From Litoreibacter meonggei (GTDB lineage Bacteria; Pseudomonadota; Alphaproteobacteria; Rhodobacterales; Rhodobacteraceae), in NCBI RefSeq assembly GCF_003663885.1, contig NZ_RCCE01000003.1:359501-423500 (forward strand): a stretch of DNA of 64,000 nt, written 5' to 3'. The notes below the pieces were generated by a model. The model saw only the letters and a program-made list of their open reading frames with translations, ran no database searches and was not told the origin of the DNA. Shown here in pieces: positions 1-9,274 of this stretch; position 1 is the stretch's first letter, and each line of letters starts with the position of its first letter. The position numbers were made by a program, and so were the translations under genes.

Positions 1-885
1 CCCGCCAAGAATTTCGGCAAGCATGGTCAATGCAGCCGCGGTTTCTTGATCGCCTGCATCACGCTCGGGTGCGATATAGGTGCGGATCACATAAGGCTGC
101 GCGGCTTGCGGGTCTTCGTAGACAATGCGCCGCTCTGCACGTTGCGGGGGTTCTTCGGGACGCGTACGCGCCTCCAAGCCTACGGTAGGCTCAAGTGGAC
201 CATAGTGCTTCTTGGCCAACGCCTCGACTTCGGCGGGATCAACGTCACCTGCAACGATCAAAACGGCAGCGTTCGGGGCATAATATTTGCGATAAAAAGT
301 GAGCGCATCGTCGCGGCTTAGCTCGGATGCCTCGTGACGCCAGCCGATAATCGGGCGGCCATACGGGTGGTTAAGATACTGTGCGGCCTTGCGTTGCTCA
401 CCGAACAATGCGCCCGGATCGCTATCTGTGCGCTGTGCGCGCTCTTCAAGGATCACCTTGCGCTCGGTCTCCACGTCTTCGCCGGTAAGCCGGATGTTGC
501 GCATCCGATCCGCCTCCATTCCCATCATCAAATCAAGGCGATCCGCCGCGATCCGCTGGTAATAAGCGGTGTAGTCCCAAGAGGTGAACGCGTTGTCCGA
601 GCCGCCATTGGCCTCGACCACTGCGGAGAACTCACCAGCCTCCAGCTTGTCCGTGGCCTTGAACAACAAGTGTTCAAGAAAATGCGCGATGCCGGAGACG
701 CCCGGGGCTTCATCAGCGGCACCAGCTTTGTACCAGAGCATATGCACAACGACCGGCGCGCGGTGATCTTCCAAAACGACGGCTTCAAGGCCATTGTCTA
801 GCGTGAATGTCGTGATCTTCTCGGCCGCTACGGCGGGAAAGGCCATCATGGCCGGAGCAAGCAAGCAGGCAATTAGGCGGCGCAT
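1..885 (-). CDS. M16 (pitrilysin-type) zinc peptidase, C-terminus cut by window edge
   Basis: Reading the minus strand from the ATG at 885 stays open for 295 codons to base 1, so the gene continues beyond the window. Residues 1-21 form a signal peptide ending in an Ala-rich cleavage region, so the protein is exported to the periplasm. Residues 68-72 read HFLEH, the inverted HxxEH zinc site of M16 peptidases, and the flanking sequence (AxGxxDE before it, then LLFKAT) is typical of the processing-peptidase-like subfamily. Only the catalytic N-terminal half is visible. Rhodobacterales usually carry two M16 genes in tandem here, often an active and an inactive one; this is an active-site copy. 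It is the last visible member of the rsmB-to-lspA run. Confidence 0.9.
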   Translation of the reverse strand, partial: MRRLIACLLAPAMMAFPAVAAEKITTFTLDNGLEAVVLEDHRAPVVVHMLWYKAGAADEAPGVSGIAHFLEHLLFKATDKLEAGEFSAVVEANGGSDNAFTSWDYTAYYQRIAADRLDLMMGMEADRMRNIRLTGEDVETERKVILEERAQRTDSDPGALFGEQRKAAQYLNHPYGRPIIGWRHEASELSRDDALTFYRKYYAPNAAVLIVAGDVDPAEVEALAKKHYGPLEPTVGLEARTRPEEPPQRAERRIVYEDPQAAQPYVIRTYIAPERDAGDQETAAALTMLAEILGG

Positions 886-972
886 AGGCATCCCTTCAAA
901 AACACATTTGTAGAGAACATGACATTAGTTGCGGAGAATTCAACCGAAGCCACGGCCTTGTGACTGGCCTGA

Positions 973-1491
973 CTATTCGTAGCCCTCGGGCGGTGCTGAG
1001 TTCGTGCGGACGCCAAGACGGCGTAAACGCTCAAGCTCGGCATATTGATCCAGAGATTGCTTGCGGTAAGCCTTGAAGTAGACGTTCACGTTGAACAGGC
1101 GTTCCAGCAGACGGCCATCGTTCTTGCGGCGGAACTCCAGATCTTCGGTAGCCAGCGCGGTGCGGATATTCGGCGTGACACCGTAGCGCGACGCATAATT
1201 TACCAGACCACCATCACTTATGCCAGCACTTGGGTTGCCGCCTAGCGCCACAACAGCATCGTCAAGTGGTGTGACGTCAGTGCGGTTCGTTCCGCCCTTG
1301 TTCGGCACCGGAAGGGCGGCATAATCGTCCGGAAGCGTAAGGGGCTTGTTGGGCAGCACCGCAAATTCGTCCGGCCCTCCCTCCTGATTGGATTTCACAT
1401 TGAGCAACTGGGGTTGTTTGTTCCGGTCACACGCCGACAGCGCCAGAGCGGCGCTGACCATCCCGACAAGGATCATCGCTTTGCGTTGCAT
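973..1491 (-). CDS. DUF3035 lipoprotein
   Basis: A 172-residue protein with a lipoprotein signal: a positively charged start, a hydrophobic stretch to about residue 20 and a lipobox reading LSAC with Cys21. The mature part is acidic to neutral and Pro/Asp-rich, without membrane segments, and matches the DUF3035 type found downstream of lspA in Rhodobacterales. No enzymatic motif is visible. Its position directly after lspA fits a lipoprotein that needs the same maturation enzyme. Function is unknown; the family call is from memory of this gene neighbourhood. Confidence 0.75.
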   Translation of the reverse strand: MQRKAMILVGMVSAALALSACDRNKQPQLLNVKSNQEGGPDEFAVLPNKPLTLPDDYAALPVPNKGGTNRTDVTPLDDAVVALGGNPSAGISDGGLVNYASRYGVTPNIRTALATEDLEFRRKNDGRLLERLFNVNVYFKAYRKQSLDQYAELERLRRLGVRTNSAPPEGYE

Positions 1492-1559
1492 GAAAGACCA
1501 CTCCTGCTCTTCTTTTGGGGTGTTTTAACCCAATCCGGCGCGGGCGTCACGAGGGTTCT

Positions 1560-2039
1560 TCACCCTTTCGGTTGCTCGCCCTTGGTGTCGTCGAATGCAA
1601 TCAATGCGAAGGCACCCGCAAAAATGAAGATGTCAGCTATGTTGAAAGTGTACGGGTTGCTAATACCACAGCACGACATGTTCAGAAAATCCGCGACTGC
1701 GCCGTAAATCACACGATCCAGCGCGTTTGCCAACGCACCGCCAATTATGGCCCCCGCTCCAAGACGCGTAATCGTCCGGCCAAGGTTGCGGTTACCCCAC
1801 CAAAGCAGGAAGCCCGACACTATTATCGCCAATCCAATCAGCACATAGCGCATGATCTCAGGGCTATCCGAAAGCAGGCCAAAGTTAATTCCGGTATTCC
1901 ATCCCATGCGGAAATTCAGCAACGGGGGAAGCACATCAATCGAGCGTATTTCGATCAGGTTCATTTTGTGAACCACCGCCCACTTGGACAGTTGATCGAC
2001 CCCGAAAACGGCCAGTGCAGAAAGAAGCATAACTCTCAT
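1560..2039 (-). CDS. lspA: Lipoprotein signal peptidase (signal peptidase II)
   Basis: A 159-residue polytopic inner-membrane aspartyl protease that cleaves the signal peptide of diacylglyceryl-prolipoproteins. The family signatures are present: VDQLSK near the N-terminus (residues 14-19), GGALANALDR (100-109), the first catalytic Asp at D117 (AVADF) and the second at D136 in FNIAD. Length matches the family. The start lies 2 nt after the purH stop, so translation is probably coupled to purH. Confidence 0.96.
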   Translation of the reverse strand: MRVMLLSALAVFGVDQLSKWAVVHKMNLIEIRSIDVLPPLLNFRMGWNTGINFGLLSDSPEIMRYVLIGLAIIVSGFLLWWGNRNLGRTITRLGAGAIIGGALANALDRVIYGAVADFLNMSCCGISNPYTFNIADIFIFAGAFALIAFDDTKGEQPKG

Positions 2040-2041
2040 GA

Positions 2042-3628
2042 TTAATGCCTGAAATGGCGCATGCCGGTGAAGACCATAGCCAAACCCAACTCGTCGGCAG
2101 CGGCAATCACTTCATCGTCACGCATGGAGCCGCCGGGCTGGATCAACGCAGTCGCACCCGCTTCAGCAGCGGTCTGCAAACCGTCAGCAAACGGGAAGAA
2201 CGCATCGGAGGCCACTGCGGAGCCAATCGTGCGCGGCTCAGTCAGCTTCAACAGCTCCGCCACGTCTTGCGCCTTGCGCGCCGCGATGCGGGAGCTGTCG
2301 ACCCGGCTCATTTGCCCAGCACCGATGCCGACCGTCGCACCATCCTTGACATAAACGATAGCATTAGACTTCACATGTTTTGCCACGCGCCACGCGAACA
2401 GCATATCGGCGAGTTCCTGCTCGGTCGGTGCGCGCTTGGTCATCACCTTCAGATCGCCCGACCTGATCCGGCCATTATCTTTGTCTTGAACCAGCAACCC
2501 ACCTGACACTTGGCGCACGGTTAGCGCAGCGGCCACGGGATCGGGCAAACCGTCTGTTGTCAGCAAACGCAGGTTCTTCTTCTTGGCAAAAATCGCGCGG
2601 GCGTCGTCGTCCGCACCGGGGGCAATCACCACCTCGGTAAAGATGCCGCTGATTGCATCAGCGGTCGCCCCATCCAGCGGTTGGTTCACCGCGATGATAC
2701 CGCCAAACGCTGATGTCTGATCGCACTCAAACGCCTTTTGGTAAGCCTCAGCCACGGTTGCACCACGCGCCACGCCACATGGGTTGGCGTGCTTGATGAT
2801 CGCTACGGCTGGGCCATCCTTGGGGTCAAACTCGGCGACCAGCTCGAACGCGGCGTCCGTGTCGTTGATGTTGTTGTAAGACAGCTCCTTGCCTTGGTGC
2901 TGCTGGGCGGTTGCAACACCCGGACGGGCAGAGCCATCCGTGTAAAACGCCGCCTGCTGATGCGGGTTTTCGCCATAGCGCAAGGTTTGGGCCAGTGTAC
3001 CCGCAAACGACTTGCGGCGGGGCGTCTCGCCCAATGCACCAGCCATCCAGCCGGAGACCGCAGTGTCATAGGCCGCCGTGCGCGAATACGCGGTCAGCGC
3101 GAGCCGCTGGCGAAAGGCGTAAGATGTCGCGCCTTCATTAGCGCCCATCTCGGACAGCACCGCTTCGTAATCCTGCACATCAGTCACCACATTCACAAAC
3201 TGGTGGTTCTTCGCGGCAGAGCGCAGCATTGCAGGCCCGCCAATGTCGATATTCTCGATGCAGGTCGCGTAATCCGCGCCTTTGGCGACGGTTTCCTCGA
3301 ACGGATAGAGGTTCACCACCAGCAGATCGATCGCGCCGATGCCGTGTTCATTCATTGAACCCACATGACCTTCATCATCGCGCAACGCCAGCAGGCCACC
3401 ATGCACAATTGGATGCAGCGTTTTCACGCGACCATCCATCATCTCAGGGAAGCCTGTCACCTCGGACACATCTTTCACGTCCAAACCAGCGTCACGGATC
3501 GCGGCGGCAGTGCCGCCTGTCGAAAGCAACTCAACACCGTGACCTGCCAAGGCGCGGGCAAAATCAATCAGGCCGGATTTGTCGGATACAGAAAGCAGCG
3601 CGCGGCGCACGGGTACGAGATCGGTCAT
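2042..3628 (-). CDS. purH: Bifunctional AICAR formyltransferase / IMP cyclohydrolase
   Basis: A 528-residue cytosolic enzyme performing the last two steps of IMP synthesis: 10-formyl-THF-dependent formylation of AICAR to FAICAR, then cyclisation to IMP. The N-terminal MGS-like cyclohydrolase domain (about 1-150) starts with [13 protein letters not shown] and contains [10 protein letters not shown]. The formyltransferase domain follows, with [18 protein letters not shown] and the VKSNAIV region. Length is normal. A good ribosome site (AAGGAC) precedes the ATG. It lies 29 nt after the heparinase-like gene and directly before lspA. Confidence 0.97.
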   Translation of the reverse strand: MTDLVPVRRALLSVSDKSGLIDFARALAGHGVELLSTGGTAAAIRDAGLDVKDVSEVTGFPEMMDGRVKTLHPIVHGGLLALRDDEGHVGSMNEHGIGAIDLLVVNLYPFEETVAKGADYATCIENIDIGGPAMLRSAAKNHQFVNVVTDVQDYEAVLSEMGANEGATSYAFRQRLALTAYSRTAAYDTAVSGWMAGALGETPRRKSFAGTLAQTLRYGENPHQQAAFYTDGSARPGVATAQQHQGKELSYNNINDTDAAFELVAEFDPKDGPAVAIIKHANPCGVARGATVAEAYQKAFECDQTSAFGGIIAVNQPLDGATADAISGIFTEVVIAPGADDDARAIFAKKKNLRLLTTDGLPDPVAAALTVRQVSGGLLVQDKDNGRIRSGDLKVMTKRAPTEQELADMLFAWRVAKHVKSNAIVYVKDGATVGIGAGQMSRVDSSRIAARKAQDVAELLKLTEPRTIGSAVASDAFFPFADGLQTAAEAGATALIQPGGSMRDDEVIAAADELGLAMVFTGMRHFRH

Positions 3629-3657
3629 AGCAGTCCTTAAAGCTCAAGCAGCAGAGG

Positions 3658-5406
3658 TCAGTTCAGCGCCAGCTCAAGGTCCTCGTCCACATCGCGCAAG
3701 TAAGACGGAGTGTCCTGCGCTTTAGCCAAAGACCAACTGACTTGGCTCGCATACTCCATCACGCGCGAGGATAAAACGATCTGTTTGGACGCACGTGGCT
3801 TTAATCGCCCTTTTTCGAGGTAAACACTGGGTTCAATCGTCATTTTCGCTGCGAATGACGGCCTGAACACCCAAACTTCACCGCTTTTGAGGGCTAATGA
3901 TACTGCGGTTCCGCCCATGTCCAGAGAGGCGTCGACCTCTGGATGCAAATGGAACCGGACCGAATACGGCACGCCCTGAAGTGAGATTTTGTCCATATGT
4001 GCGTCGAACCGAACACGGTCGGGGTCGGACAAGGCAGCCAACGTATCCTCGCCAGTGATCCGCCCGCCGTCGAAGCTAACCTCCATTTTACGAACGTGGG
4101 TCAGGCCATATTCCGTGCAATAGCTATTGTGGCTTGAGATGATTTCAGACGCGTTGTCGGTCACCGTGCGTTGCTCTGTTACCTTCGTGGGGCCGGACGT
4201 CAGGAATTCACCTTGTGGATGCACAGTCAGTTTAGCGGAAGAAACCCCGTCAATGGACAGCGTCGAGTGCGACGGCGTCGCACGCCCCGCCCTGCGCCAT
4301 TCGGCACCGAACGGCGCACCGGATCCGCAATTCACAATCAATGCGCGACGGCCAGACGTTAGCTCGAATGCCAAACTACTGGCATGTGCCGCGCGTGAGG
4401 CATTTCGGGCAGGCGGTGTGCTGACATCAGCGATCATTGTGGTGCGTCCACCTGACAGCCGCGCGTAGCCCATGGCCAACCCTTCCAAATGGGCCGCCTT
4501 CACACCGGAATTGGCCAAGGCATGGTCCAATCGGCCTTCCAGACCGCGACCACCGCCATTAAATCGGGCCAAACCTCCATCCGCATGACGCAATGCGCGC
4601 AGGGTGGGCGCAATCCTCTCAATAGCATCCAAATGGGCAGGCAATGGCGTGCGCTCTGCCTCGGTCAAAGCCGCCGCTGCCCATGTCAGCAGGGTAAAAA
4701 CCTCCAGCAATTCTTCTGGATTTCGCGTTGGGATTCCGCCTTCGGCATCAATCTGATCCGCACATTCACGCGCAAGCGCGTTGGTTGACGGCGCCGCATA
4801 TCGTTCCATGCCGCCAAGGCTGAGCGATGCATATAGTAGCCCCGTCAACGCCTCAAAACGCGGCAGACCGCGCGATGCGACGGCCCAGCGCCGCCCGAGA
4901 TAGGCCGTCTGGTGCGCCAGCGATTTGTAGTACAGGTCATTGGTCTCAGGCGCCTGGCCGTTCATCAGAAACAGCGCGTGGTTGATCCAGCGGATCAGCC
5001 TGCGTCCCGTCAGATCCGGCGACCACCCTAACCCGCGACCACGACCAAACCGTTCAATCCACTCATGCATCCAAGCCTGCGCCATCAACCGCGACTTGCG
5101 GTCCCCGACCGAGGCAAGATCGTCGAGCCAGGTGAAGCCGTTGAGTTCCGCCTCATACATGGCATCCGGCGGCGTGATTTCCCAAAGGGACCGCCCTTCC
5201 GCCTGCACCAAATGGCCGCCAAACTGGAAATTTCCGGCGGCAAGCTGTTTGCCCTTGGCAAACGATCCAATCGTGCGAGGCTCAGGTTGCGAGACAAAGC
5301 CCGTCGCCTGCGCCCGCATGGCGCTCAGCCGTGCATGCACCTTGTCCATAAACGTTATGCTGCGCTCCACCCCGATGGATGGCGCGACTTTGGCCTCAAT
5401 GCTCAT
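3658..5406 (-). CDS. Heparinase II/III family protein
   Basis: A 582-residue protein. The first half is helical (alpha/alpha toroid type), and the second half, about 320-560, is the beta-rich heparinase II/III C-terminal domain. No signal peptide is evident, unlike secreted lyases of this fold. In Rhodobacterales such a gene typically sits between rsmB and purH. The substrate is unknown: the fold covers polysaccharide lyases for heparin, alginate and other uronides, and I cannot assign catalytic residues with confidence. A cytoplasmic location, if true, would argue against degradation of extracellular polymers. Confidence 0.82.
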   Translation of the reverse strand: MSIEAKVAPSIGVERSITFMDKVHARLSAMRAQATGFVSQPEPRTIGSFAKGKQLAAGNFQFGGHLVQAEGRSLWEITPPDAMYEAELNGFTWLDDLASVGDRKSRLMAQAWMHEWIERFGRGRGLGWSPDLTGRRLIRWINHALFLMNGQAPETNDLYYKSLAHQTAYLGRRWAVASRGLPRFEALTGLLYASLSLGGMERYAAPSTNALARECADQIDAEGGIPTRNPEELLEVFTLLTWAAAALTEAERTPLPAHLDAIERIAPTLRALRHADGGLARFNGGGRGLEGRLDHALANSGVKAAHLEGLAMGYARLSGGRTTMIADVSTPPARNASRAAHASSLAFELTSGRRALIVNCGSGAPFGAEWRRAGRATPSHSTLSIDGVSSAKLTVHPQGEFLTSGPTKVTEQRTVTDNASEIISSHNSYCTEYGLTHVRKMEVSFDGGRITGEDTLAALSDPDRVRFDAHMDKISLQGVPYSVRFHLHPEVDASLDMGGTAVSLALKSGEVWVFRPSFAAKMTIEPSVYLEKGRLKPRASKQIVLSSRVMEYASQVSWSLAKAQDTPSYLRDVDEDLELALN

Positions 5407-5471
5407 ATCACCGACTTTTCGCCTGCTTCTTTTGCCACGTTTCTACGCGGGCAAGGCGGGCCTGTCACCGA

Positions 5472-6767
5472 TTATTCAGGCTTGCGCAGCGCAATCATGA
5501 AAAAGCCGTCCATTCCGCCACGGTCCGCCCAGTAGCTGGGGGACAAACGCAACCCGCCAACGCGGCTGCCCCATTCGGGCTCAATGCCTTTCAGGTCCGG
5601 CTCGATCTCGGTCAAACCATGCCGTGCCATCGCGGTTTTGGCCTGACGCTCGCCCTCGTCAAACAGCAAGGAGCAGGTGCAAAAGACCAAGCGCCCACCG
5701 GGCTTCAACAGGCTCACCGCCGTGTCGATCATATCCGCTTGCAGCGCGAACAGCTCGTTCAGCTGCGTGCCGTCCTTGGCATAGGGCAAATCAGGATGAC
5801 GGCGGATGGTGCCGGTGGCCGAGCACGGCGCGTCCAAAAGGATCGCGTCATAAAGCACATCGTCAGGAGCGTTCAGCGCGTCCTCGATCATCAGCTTGGC
5901 AGTCAGTCCGGTGCGTTGCAGGTTCTCTTCCACCCACGCCATCCGGTCGGCTGAAATATCCAGCGCAGTCACATCGGCACCGGTCGCCGCCAGTTGCATC
6001 GTTTTGCCACCGGGCGCGGCGCACATGTCCAATACAGCCTCGCCCTTTTGGGCATTCAGCATACGTGCAGCAATGGCCGCGGCGGCATCCTGAATCCACC
6101 AAGCACCCTCTGCAAAGCCCGGAAGCTCCGTCACTTGGACCGAGCGATCAATGCGCAAGGACCCAGTCGGCAGCAGCTCAGCGCCCAACTGCTCGGCCCA
6201 ATGCTCGGCCTTCTCCTCGTCGCGTAGGGTAATATCCAAAGGTGCCCCAGCGAGATGCGCGGCTTCAATTGCCTGCACAGTCGCCTCATCGAACAAATGC
6301 ACCACGCGCGGGCGCAGCCATTTCGGCATCGGGGAGGCGGGAATATCCGCCCACATCTGCGGACCCTCAGTCGCAACTTTACGCAACACAGCGTTCGCCA
6401 GTCCCGCCATGCGAGGCGAGCGGCCGGAGCGCTTCATCAGGTTCACCGCACTGTCCACGACACCGTGCGGGGCTTCGCCCTCGACGCACAGCTCCACCAC
6501 CGCCAAACGCAGGATATTCAACGCCACTTCGGGCGGCATCTTCTCGACGAATTGCGAGATCACCACATCGGCCCGCCCCAACTCCCGCAAGGTCGTCGTC
6601 GCTAAACGTTGTGCGCGGGCGCGATCAGCGGGTTCCAGACGGTCCAGAACACCACTGCCCAGCAGAACGGAAAGCTGTTCTTTTTCCTCCAGTACGCCCC
6701 GAAGCAGTTGAACCGCTGCACGGCGGGCATGAAGTCCGGAAGAGGGCGAGGTGTGGTCTTGCGTCAT
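5472..6767 (-). CDS. rsmB: 16S rRNA m5C967 methyltransferase (RsmB/NOL1/NOP2/Sun family)
   Basis: A 431-residue SAM-dependent RNA cytosine-C5 methyltransferase. The N-terminal 130 residues form a NusB-like RNA-binding domain. The C-terminal Rossmann domain carries DMCAAPGGKT (SAM site), LDAPCSATGTIRRHPD with the releasing Cys and FCTCSLLFDEGE with the attacking Cys. I chose the ATG at 6767 because it has an AAGGAG ribosome site 6 nt upstream; the reading frame stays open to 6896, but that extension would overlap the divergent DUF1674 gene. Closely related RsmF-type enzymes are the alternative, but the NusB-like domain favours RsmB. Confidence 0.92.
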   Translation of the reverse strand: MTQDHTSPSSGLHARRAAVQLLRGVLEEKEQLSVLLGSGVLDRLEPADRARAQRLATTTLRELGRADVVISQFVEKMPPEVALNILRLAVVELCVEGEAPHGVVDSAVNLMKRSGRSPRMAGLANAVLRKVATEGPQMWADIPASPMPKWLRPRVVHLFDEATVQAIEAAHLAGAPLDITLRDEEKAEHWAEQLGAELLPTGSLRIDRSVQVTELPGFAEGAWWIQDAAAAIAARMLNAQKGEAVLDMCAAPGGKTMQLAATGADVTALDISADRMAWVEENLQRTGLTAKLMIEDALNAPDDVLYDAILLDAPCSATGTIRRHPDLPYAKDGTQLNELFALQADMIDTAVSLLKPGGRLVFCTCSLLFDEGERQAKTAMARHGLTEIEPDLKGIEPEWGSRVGGLRLSPSYWADRGGMDGFFMIALRKPE

Positions 6768-6827
6768 ACTTGTCTCCTTGCCCATGGGCCGTATATCAAG
6801 TGCAGGACCGGAACAAGGACGTGGGAC

Positions 6828-7001
6828 ATGACAGACAAACAAGACCTGCCCCCAGAGGCCCTTCGCGCATTGGAAGAGGCCGCTGCGCGCAGACAAGCCA
6901 AGGGTGATCTGGAGTTACCAAACGAGCTAGGCGGTCGCGACGGGCCAGAGCCTGTGCGCTATGGCGATTGGGAACGTAAGGGGATTGCGGTCGATTTTTG
7001 A
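6828..7001 (+). CDS. DUF1674 protein, SDHAF4-like succinate dehydrogenase assembly factor
   Basis: A 57-residue protein whose C-terminal half (ELGGRDGPEP then RYGDWE and a terminal VDF) is the DUF1674/Sdh8 signature. The family in mitochondria (SDHAF4) binds flavinylated SdhA and promotes assembly of complex II; the bacterial members are presumed to do the same. The gene is divergent from rsmB with 60 nt between starts. Its last 123 nt are repeated 679 nt downstream (7558-7680), see the separate entry. Too short for most gene callers but clearly conserved. Confidence 0.85.
   Translation: MTDKQDLPPEALRALEEAAARRQAKGDLELPNELGGRDGPEPVRYGDWERKGIAVDF
6879..7001 (+). repeat. Direct repeat copy A: 3' end of the DUF1674 gene
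   Basis: These 123 bases align without gaps to 7558-7680. The last about 75 bases differ at only a few positions, while the first about 45 bases are more diverged. The repeat ends exactly at the stop codon (TGA here, TAG in the other copy), and no similarity is seen beyond it. Confidence 0.85.
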
Positions 7002-7072
7002 CGGCGAACGCAGCATCAAACCCTCACCGACCTGTCTGCGCGCTTCAACTAACCCTTAAGCAACGTGCTTCA

Positions 7073-7086
7073 TTGACTTCGGTCAA
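7073..7086. promoter_or_regulatory. Short UUCG-loop hairpin in the leader of the membrane-protein gene
   Basis: TTGAC and GTCAA arms enclose TTCG, giving the extra-stable C(UUCG)G tetraloop in RNA. It lies 70 nt before the start at 7156. It could be a weak terminator for the DUF1674 transcript, although no T-run follows, or an operator. Seen directly; function inferred. Confidence 0.3.
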
Positions 7087-7155
7087 GGTGTCACTCCCAA
7101 GACCGACTATGCTGGTTTCGTTACGACAACCTTTCTAATGCAAAGGAGTTGAGCG

Positions 7156-7536
7156 ATGTCCCAGTCTCCACGTTGGGTGCGCCCTGTGGCGGTTGTCGCC
7201 GCAGTTTTCGGCCTACTGACAATCTACTCTGGCGGTACTGCCCTGTTTGGGAGTGCTGCCAGCAAAGCTGCGGTGGGCGACGCAGTTCCCCTAGTCCTAT
7301 GGTTCAATTTTCTAGCTGGGTTCGCTTACGTGATAGGCGCGGTTACGCTCTTTCAGTTTGCACCAGTTGCGCTGCGAATTGCTTGGCTTATTGGACTTAG
7401 CACTCTGTTGGTGTTCGCAATTTTTATCGTCTTGGCCATTACCGGCACCCCGTTTGAATGGCGCACAATTGGCGCGATGGTGTTGCGGTCCGGTTTCTGG
7501 TTGGCAATTGCGGTCGCGCTTTCAAAAGGGTCCTGA
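7156..7536 (+). CDS. Small integral membrane protein of unknown function
   Basis: A 126-residue protein with four predicted transmembrane stretches (roughly residues 10-32, 50-68, 74-95 and 104-121) separated by very short loops. A strong AAAGGAG ribosome site precedes the ATG at 7156. I do not recognise the family. The base composition is visibly lower in G+C than in the flanking housekeeping genes, and the gene is bracketed by the DUF1674 direct repeats, which suggests that it was inserted as a unit. Confidence 0.7.
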   Translation: MSQSPRWVRPVAVVAAVFGLLTIYSGGTALFGSAASKAAVGDAVPLVLWFNFLAGFAYVIGAVTLFQFAPVALRIAWLIGLSTLLVFAIFIVLAITGTPFEWRTIGAMVLRSGFWLAIAVALSKGS

Positions 7537-7554
7537 GAAAAGTACGAAGTGAGA

Positions 7555-7680
7555 GTGGCCGCCGCCCGTAAGAAGGCCAAGAGTGATCTGGAATTGCCAA
7601 TTGAGCTAGGCGGTCGCGACGGGCCAGAGCCTGTGCGCTACGGCGATTGGGAACGTAAGGGGATTGCGGTCGATTTTTAG
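7555..7680 (+). pseudogene. Duplicated, headless 3' end of the DUF1674 gene
   Basis: The frame from a GTG at 7555 to the TAG at 7680 encodes 41 residues that reproduce the C-terminal signature of the gene at 6828 (DLELP, ELGGRDGPEP, RYGDWE, terminal VDF) but lacks its first 15 residues. No ribosome site is evident before the GTG. The frame is the same as that of the membrane protein ending at 7536, so stop readthrough would append it to that protein. The conserved motif is intact, so expression of a short product cannot be excluded, but a duplication remnant is the simplest reading. Confidence 0.6.
7558..7680 (+). repeat. Direct repeat copy B of the DUF1674 3' end
   Basis: The partner of 6879-7001 at an offset of 679 nt. 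Together the two copies flank the membrane-protein gene. This resembles the way some integrating elements leave a duplicated 3' end of their target gene, but no integrase is present. Confidence 0.85.
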
Positions 7681-7773
7681 GGGGGACGTATTGAGTCCTA
7701 CTAAGTCATTCATTCCATTCCCAGGCGTCGCATCCACAACTGGGCCTAAAGTGCTACCCATAGTGACCAAAAT

Positions 7774-8394
7774 CTATTCATTGCAGTCACTCAACATCCT
7801 CGCCAACACATCTTTCGACTCATCAAATACCGCCAAGCCATAGATATGCGTCGCAAAACAAGTATCACTTACGGGAAAGCCTACTTCATCCGCATCGCGA
7901 TCGAAAAAATAGAGAAACAGCCTAAGCGGTCGGGTTGGTCCATCAAATTGTGCAGATAGGTCAAACGTTTTAGCAACGGCTCTAGGATCGGTCAGAATTA
8001 CGGCTTCTAGGTTTTCAATCTCATCGTAGATTGGAAGCTTCCGAAAATCCGCCTGCGATTTCAGAAAAATTATTGCCAAATCTGCCTCTGATAGAGCAAC
8101 TGGTTGAGCGATGTCGTCTAACAATTGTGCAGAGTCAGCAGCAAGAAACTCCGGTCTAAAACTGTCCGGTGCGTTCCAATAGGCTACTTTTAATCTAGCT
8201 TGGGTCTTCCAAGTGAAGTTTGGAAGTTTGCGAAGTTCTAGGCCAAAAATATCGTGCGCATACCCAGGAATGGTAAAGGCGGCCAATGTGAGTGCGCCAA
8301 GTAGCGTTGGAAGTCGCGCGAATGACACCAATCTTTGCGACAGCCCCAATCTGAAAAAATGGGAAAAACCGCCGATTTGCAATTCGTTTCTCAT
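7774..8394 (-). CDS. Unknown exported protein
   Basis: A 206-residue protein. Residues 25-46 form a hydrophobic segment ending in an Ala-His cleavage-like site, consistent with a signal peptide after a long charged lead; alternatively the true start is internal. The rest is soluble and contains two Cys near the C-terminus (in DTCFATH and SDCNE) that could pair in the periplasm. No family is recognised. The ATG at 8394 directly abuts the dapB stop at 8395, so it is probably co-transcribed with dapB. Its G+C is clearly lower by eye than that of dapB, suggesting foreign origin. Confidence 0.6.
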   Translation of the reverse strand: MRNELQIGGFSHFFRLGLSQRLVSFARLPTLLGALTLAAFTIPGYAHDIFGLELRKLPNFTWKTQARLKVAYWNAPDSFRPEFLAADSAQLLDDIAQPVALSEADLAIIFLKSQADFRKLPIYDEIENLEAVILTDPRAVAKTFDLSAQFDGPTRPLRLFLYFFDRDADEVGFPVSDTCFATHIYGLAVFDESKDVLARMLSDCNE

Positions 8395-9195
8395 CTAAAG
8401 CCCCAGCACATCCAGCATATCGTATTCGCCCGGACCTTTGCCCTGCCCCCAGAGCGCTGCCTTGAGTGCACCGCGCGCAAACACCGCGCGGTCGGTTGCT
8501 AGGTGGCGCAAGACGATGCGTTCGCCGTCGGCGGCGAAGATAACGTCGTGCTCTCCGACCACATCCCCACCACGGATGGCCGCAAAGCCGATGTCGCCGC
8601 GTTTGCGTGCGCCTGTGATGCCATCACGGCCACTGTCTTTGACGTCGTTCAAGTCAACACCGCGCCCCTCGGCGGCGGCCTCGCCCAGCATCAGGGCGGT
8701 GCCAGACGGCGCGTCGACCTTGTGGCGGTGATGGGCCTCGACCACTTCGATATCGTAATCCTCGTCCAAGGCGGCGGCGACCTTCTTGGTCAGTTGCACC
8801 AAAAGGTTCACCCCAAGGCTCATGTTGCCCGCCCGCACAATCGGCGCGTGGCGGGCGGCGGCTTTGATCTTGGCGAGATCACCGTCGCTAAGCCCGGTAG
8901 TCCCAATCACATGTACCGCGCGGGCTTGTGCGGCCAGCTCTGCCATAGCGACGGAGGCGGCAGGGGAAGTGAAATCAATGATGGCTTGCGCGTCTTTGAC
9001 GACCTCGATGGCGTCGGACACCACGGGCACGCCCATCTCGGACTGACCCATGGCGACGCCCAGATCTTGGCCAACCCACGGGTGGCCTTCGCGCTCGGTC
9101 ACGCCGACAAGATGGGCGTGGTCCGACGCCTCAACGACCTTAATCAGCATTTGCCCCATACGGCCGGATGCGCCTGTAATCACGATGCCAGTCAT
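8395..9195 (-). CDS. dapB: 4-hydroxy-tetrahydrodipicolinate reductase
   Basis: A 266-residue cytosolic NAD(P)H-dependent reductase of the lysine/diaminopimelate pathway. Residues 8-15 (GASGRMGQ) form the nucleotide-binding turn, GTTG is at 98-101, and HHRHK at 155-159 carries the catalytic His and Lys, followed by DAPSGTA, which binds the substrate. Length is normal. The ATG at 9195 has a GAGGG site upstream; the open frame to 9624 is not needed and would run into rbfA. Divergent from rbfA. Confidence 0.96.
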   Translation of the reverse strand: MTGIVITGASGRMGQMLIKVVEASDHAHLVGVTEREGHPWVGQDLGVAMGQSEMGVPVVSDAIEVVKDAQAIIDFTSPAASVAMAELAAQARAVHVIGTTGLSDGDLAKIKAAARHAPIVRAGNMSLGVNLLVQLTKKVAAALDEDYDIEVVEAHHRHKVDAPSGTALMLGEAAAEGRGVDLNDVKDSGRDGITGARKRGDIGFAAIRGGDVVGEHDVIFAADGERIVLRHLATDRAVFARGALKAALWGQGKGPGEYDMLDVLGL

Positions 9196-9274
9196 TGAAA
9201 AACCCTCATATACTATAGCCCGAACGGTGTAGGACCTGTTGCAAGGGGCTGGCAAGGGGCTTAAGTGCGGGCGT

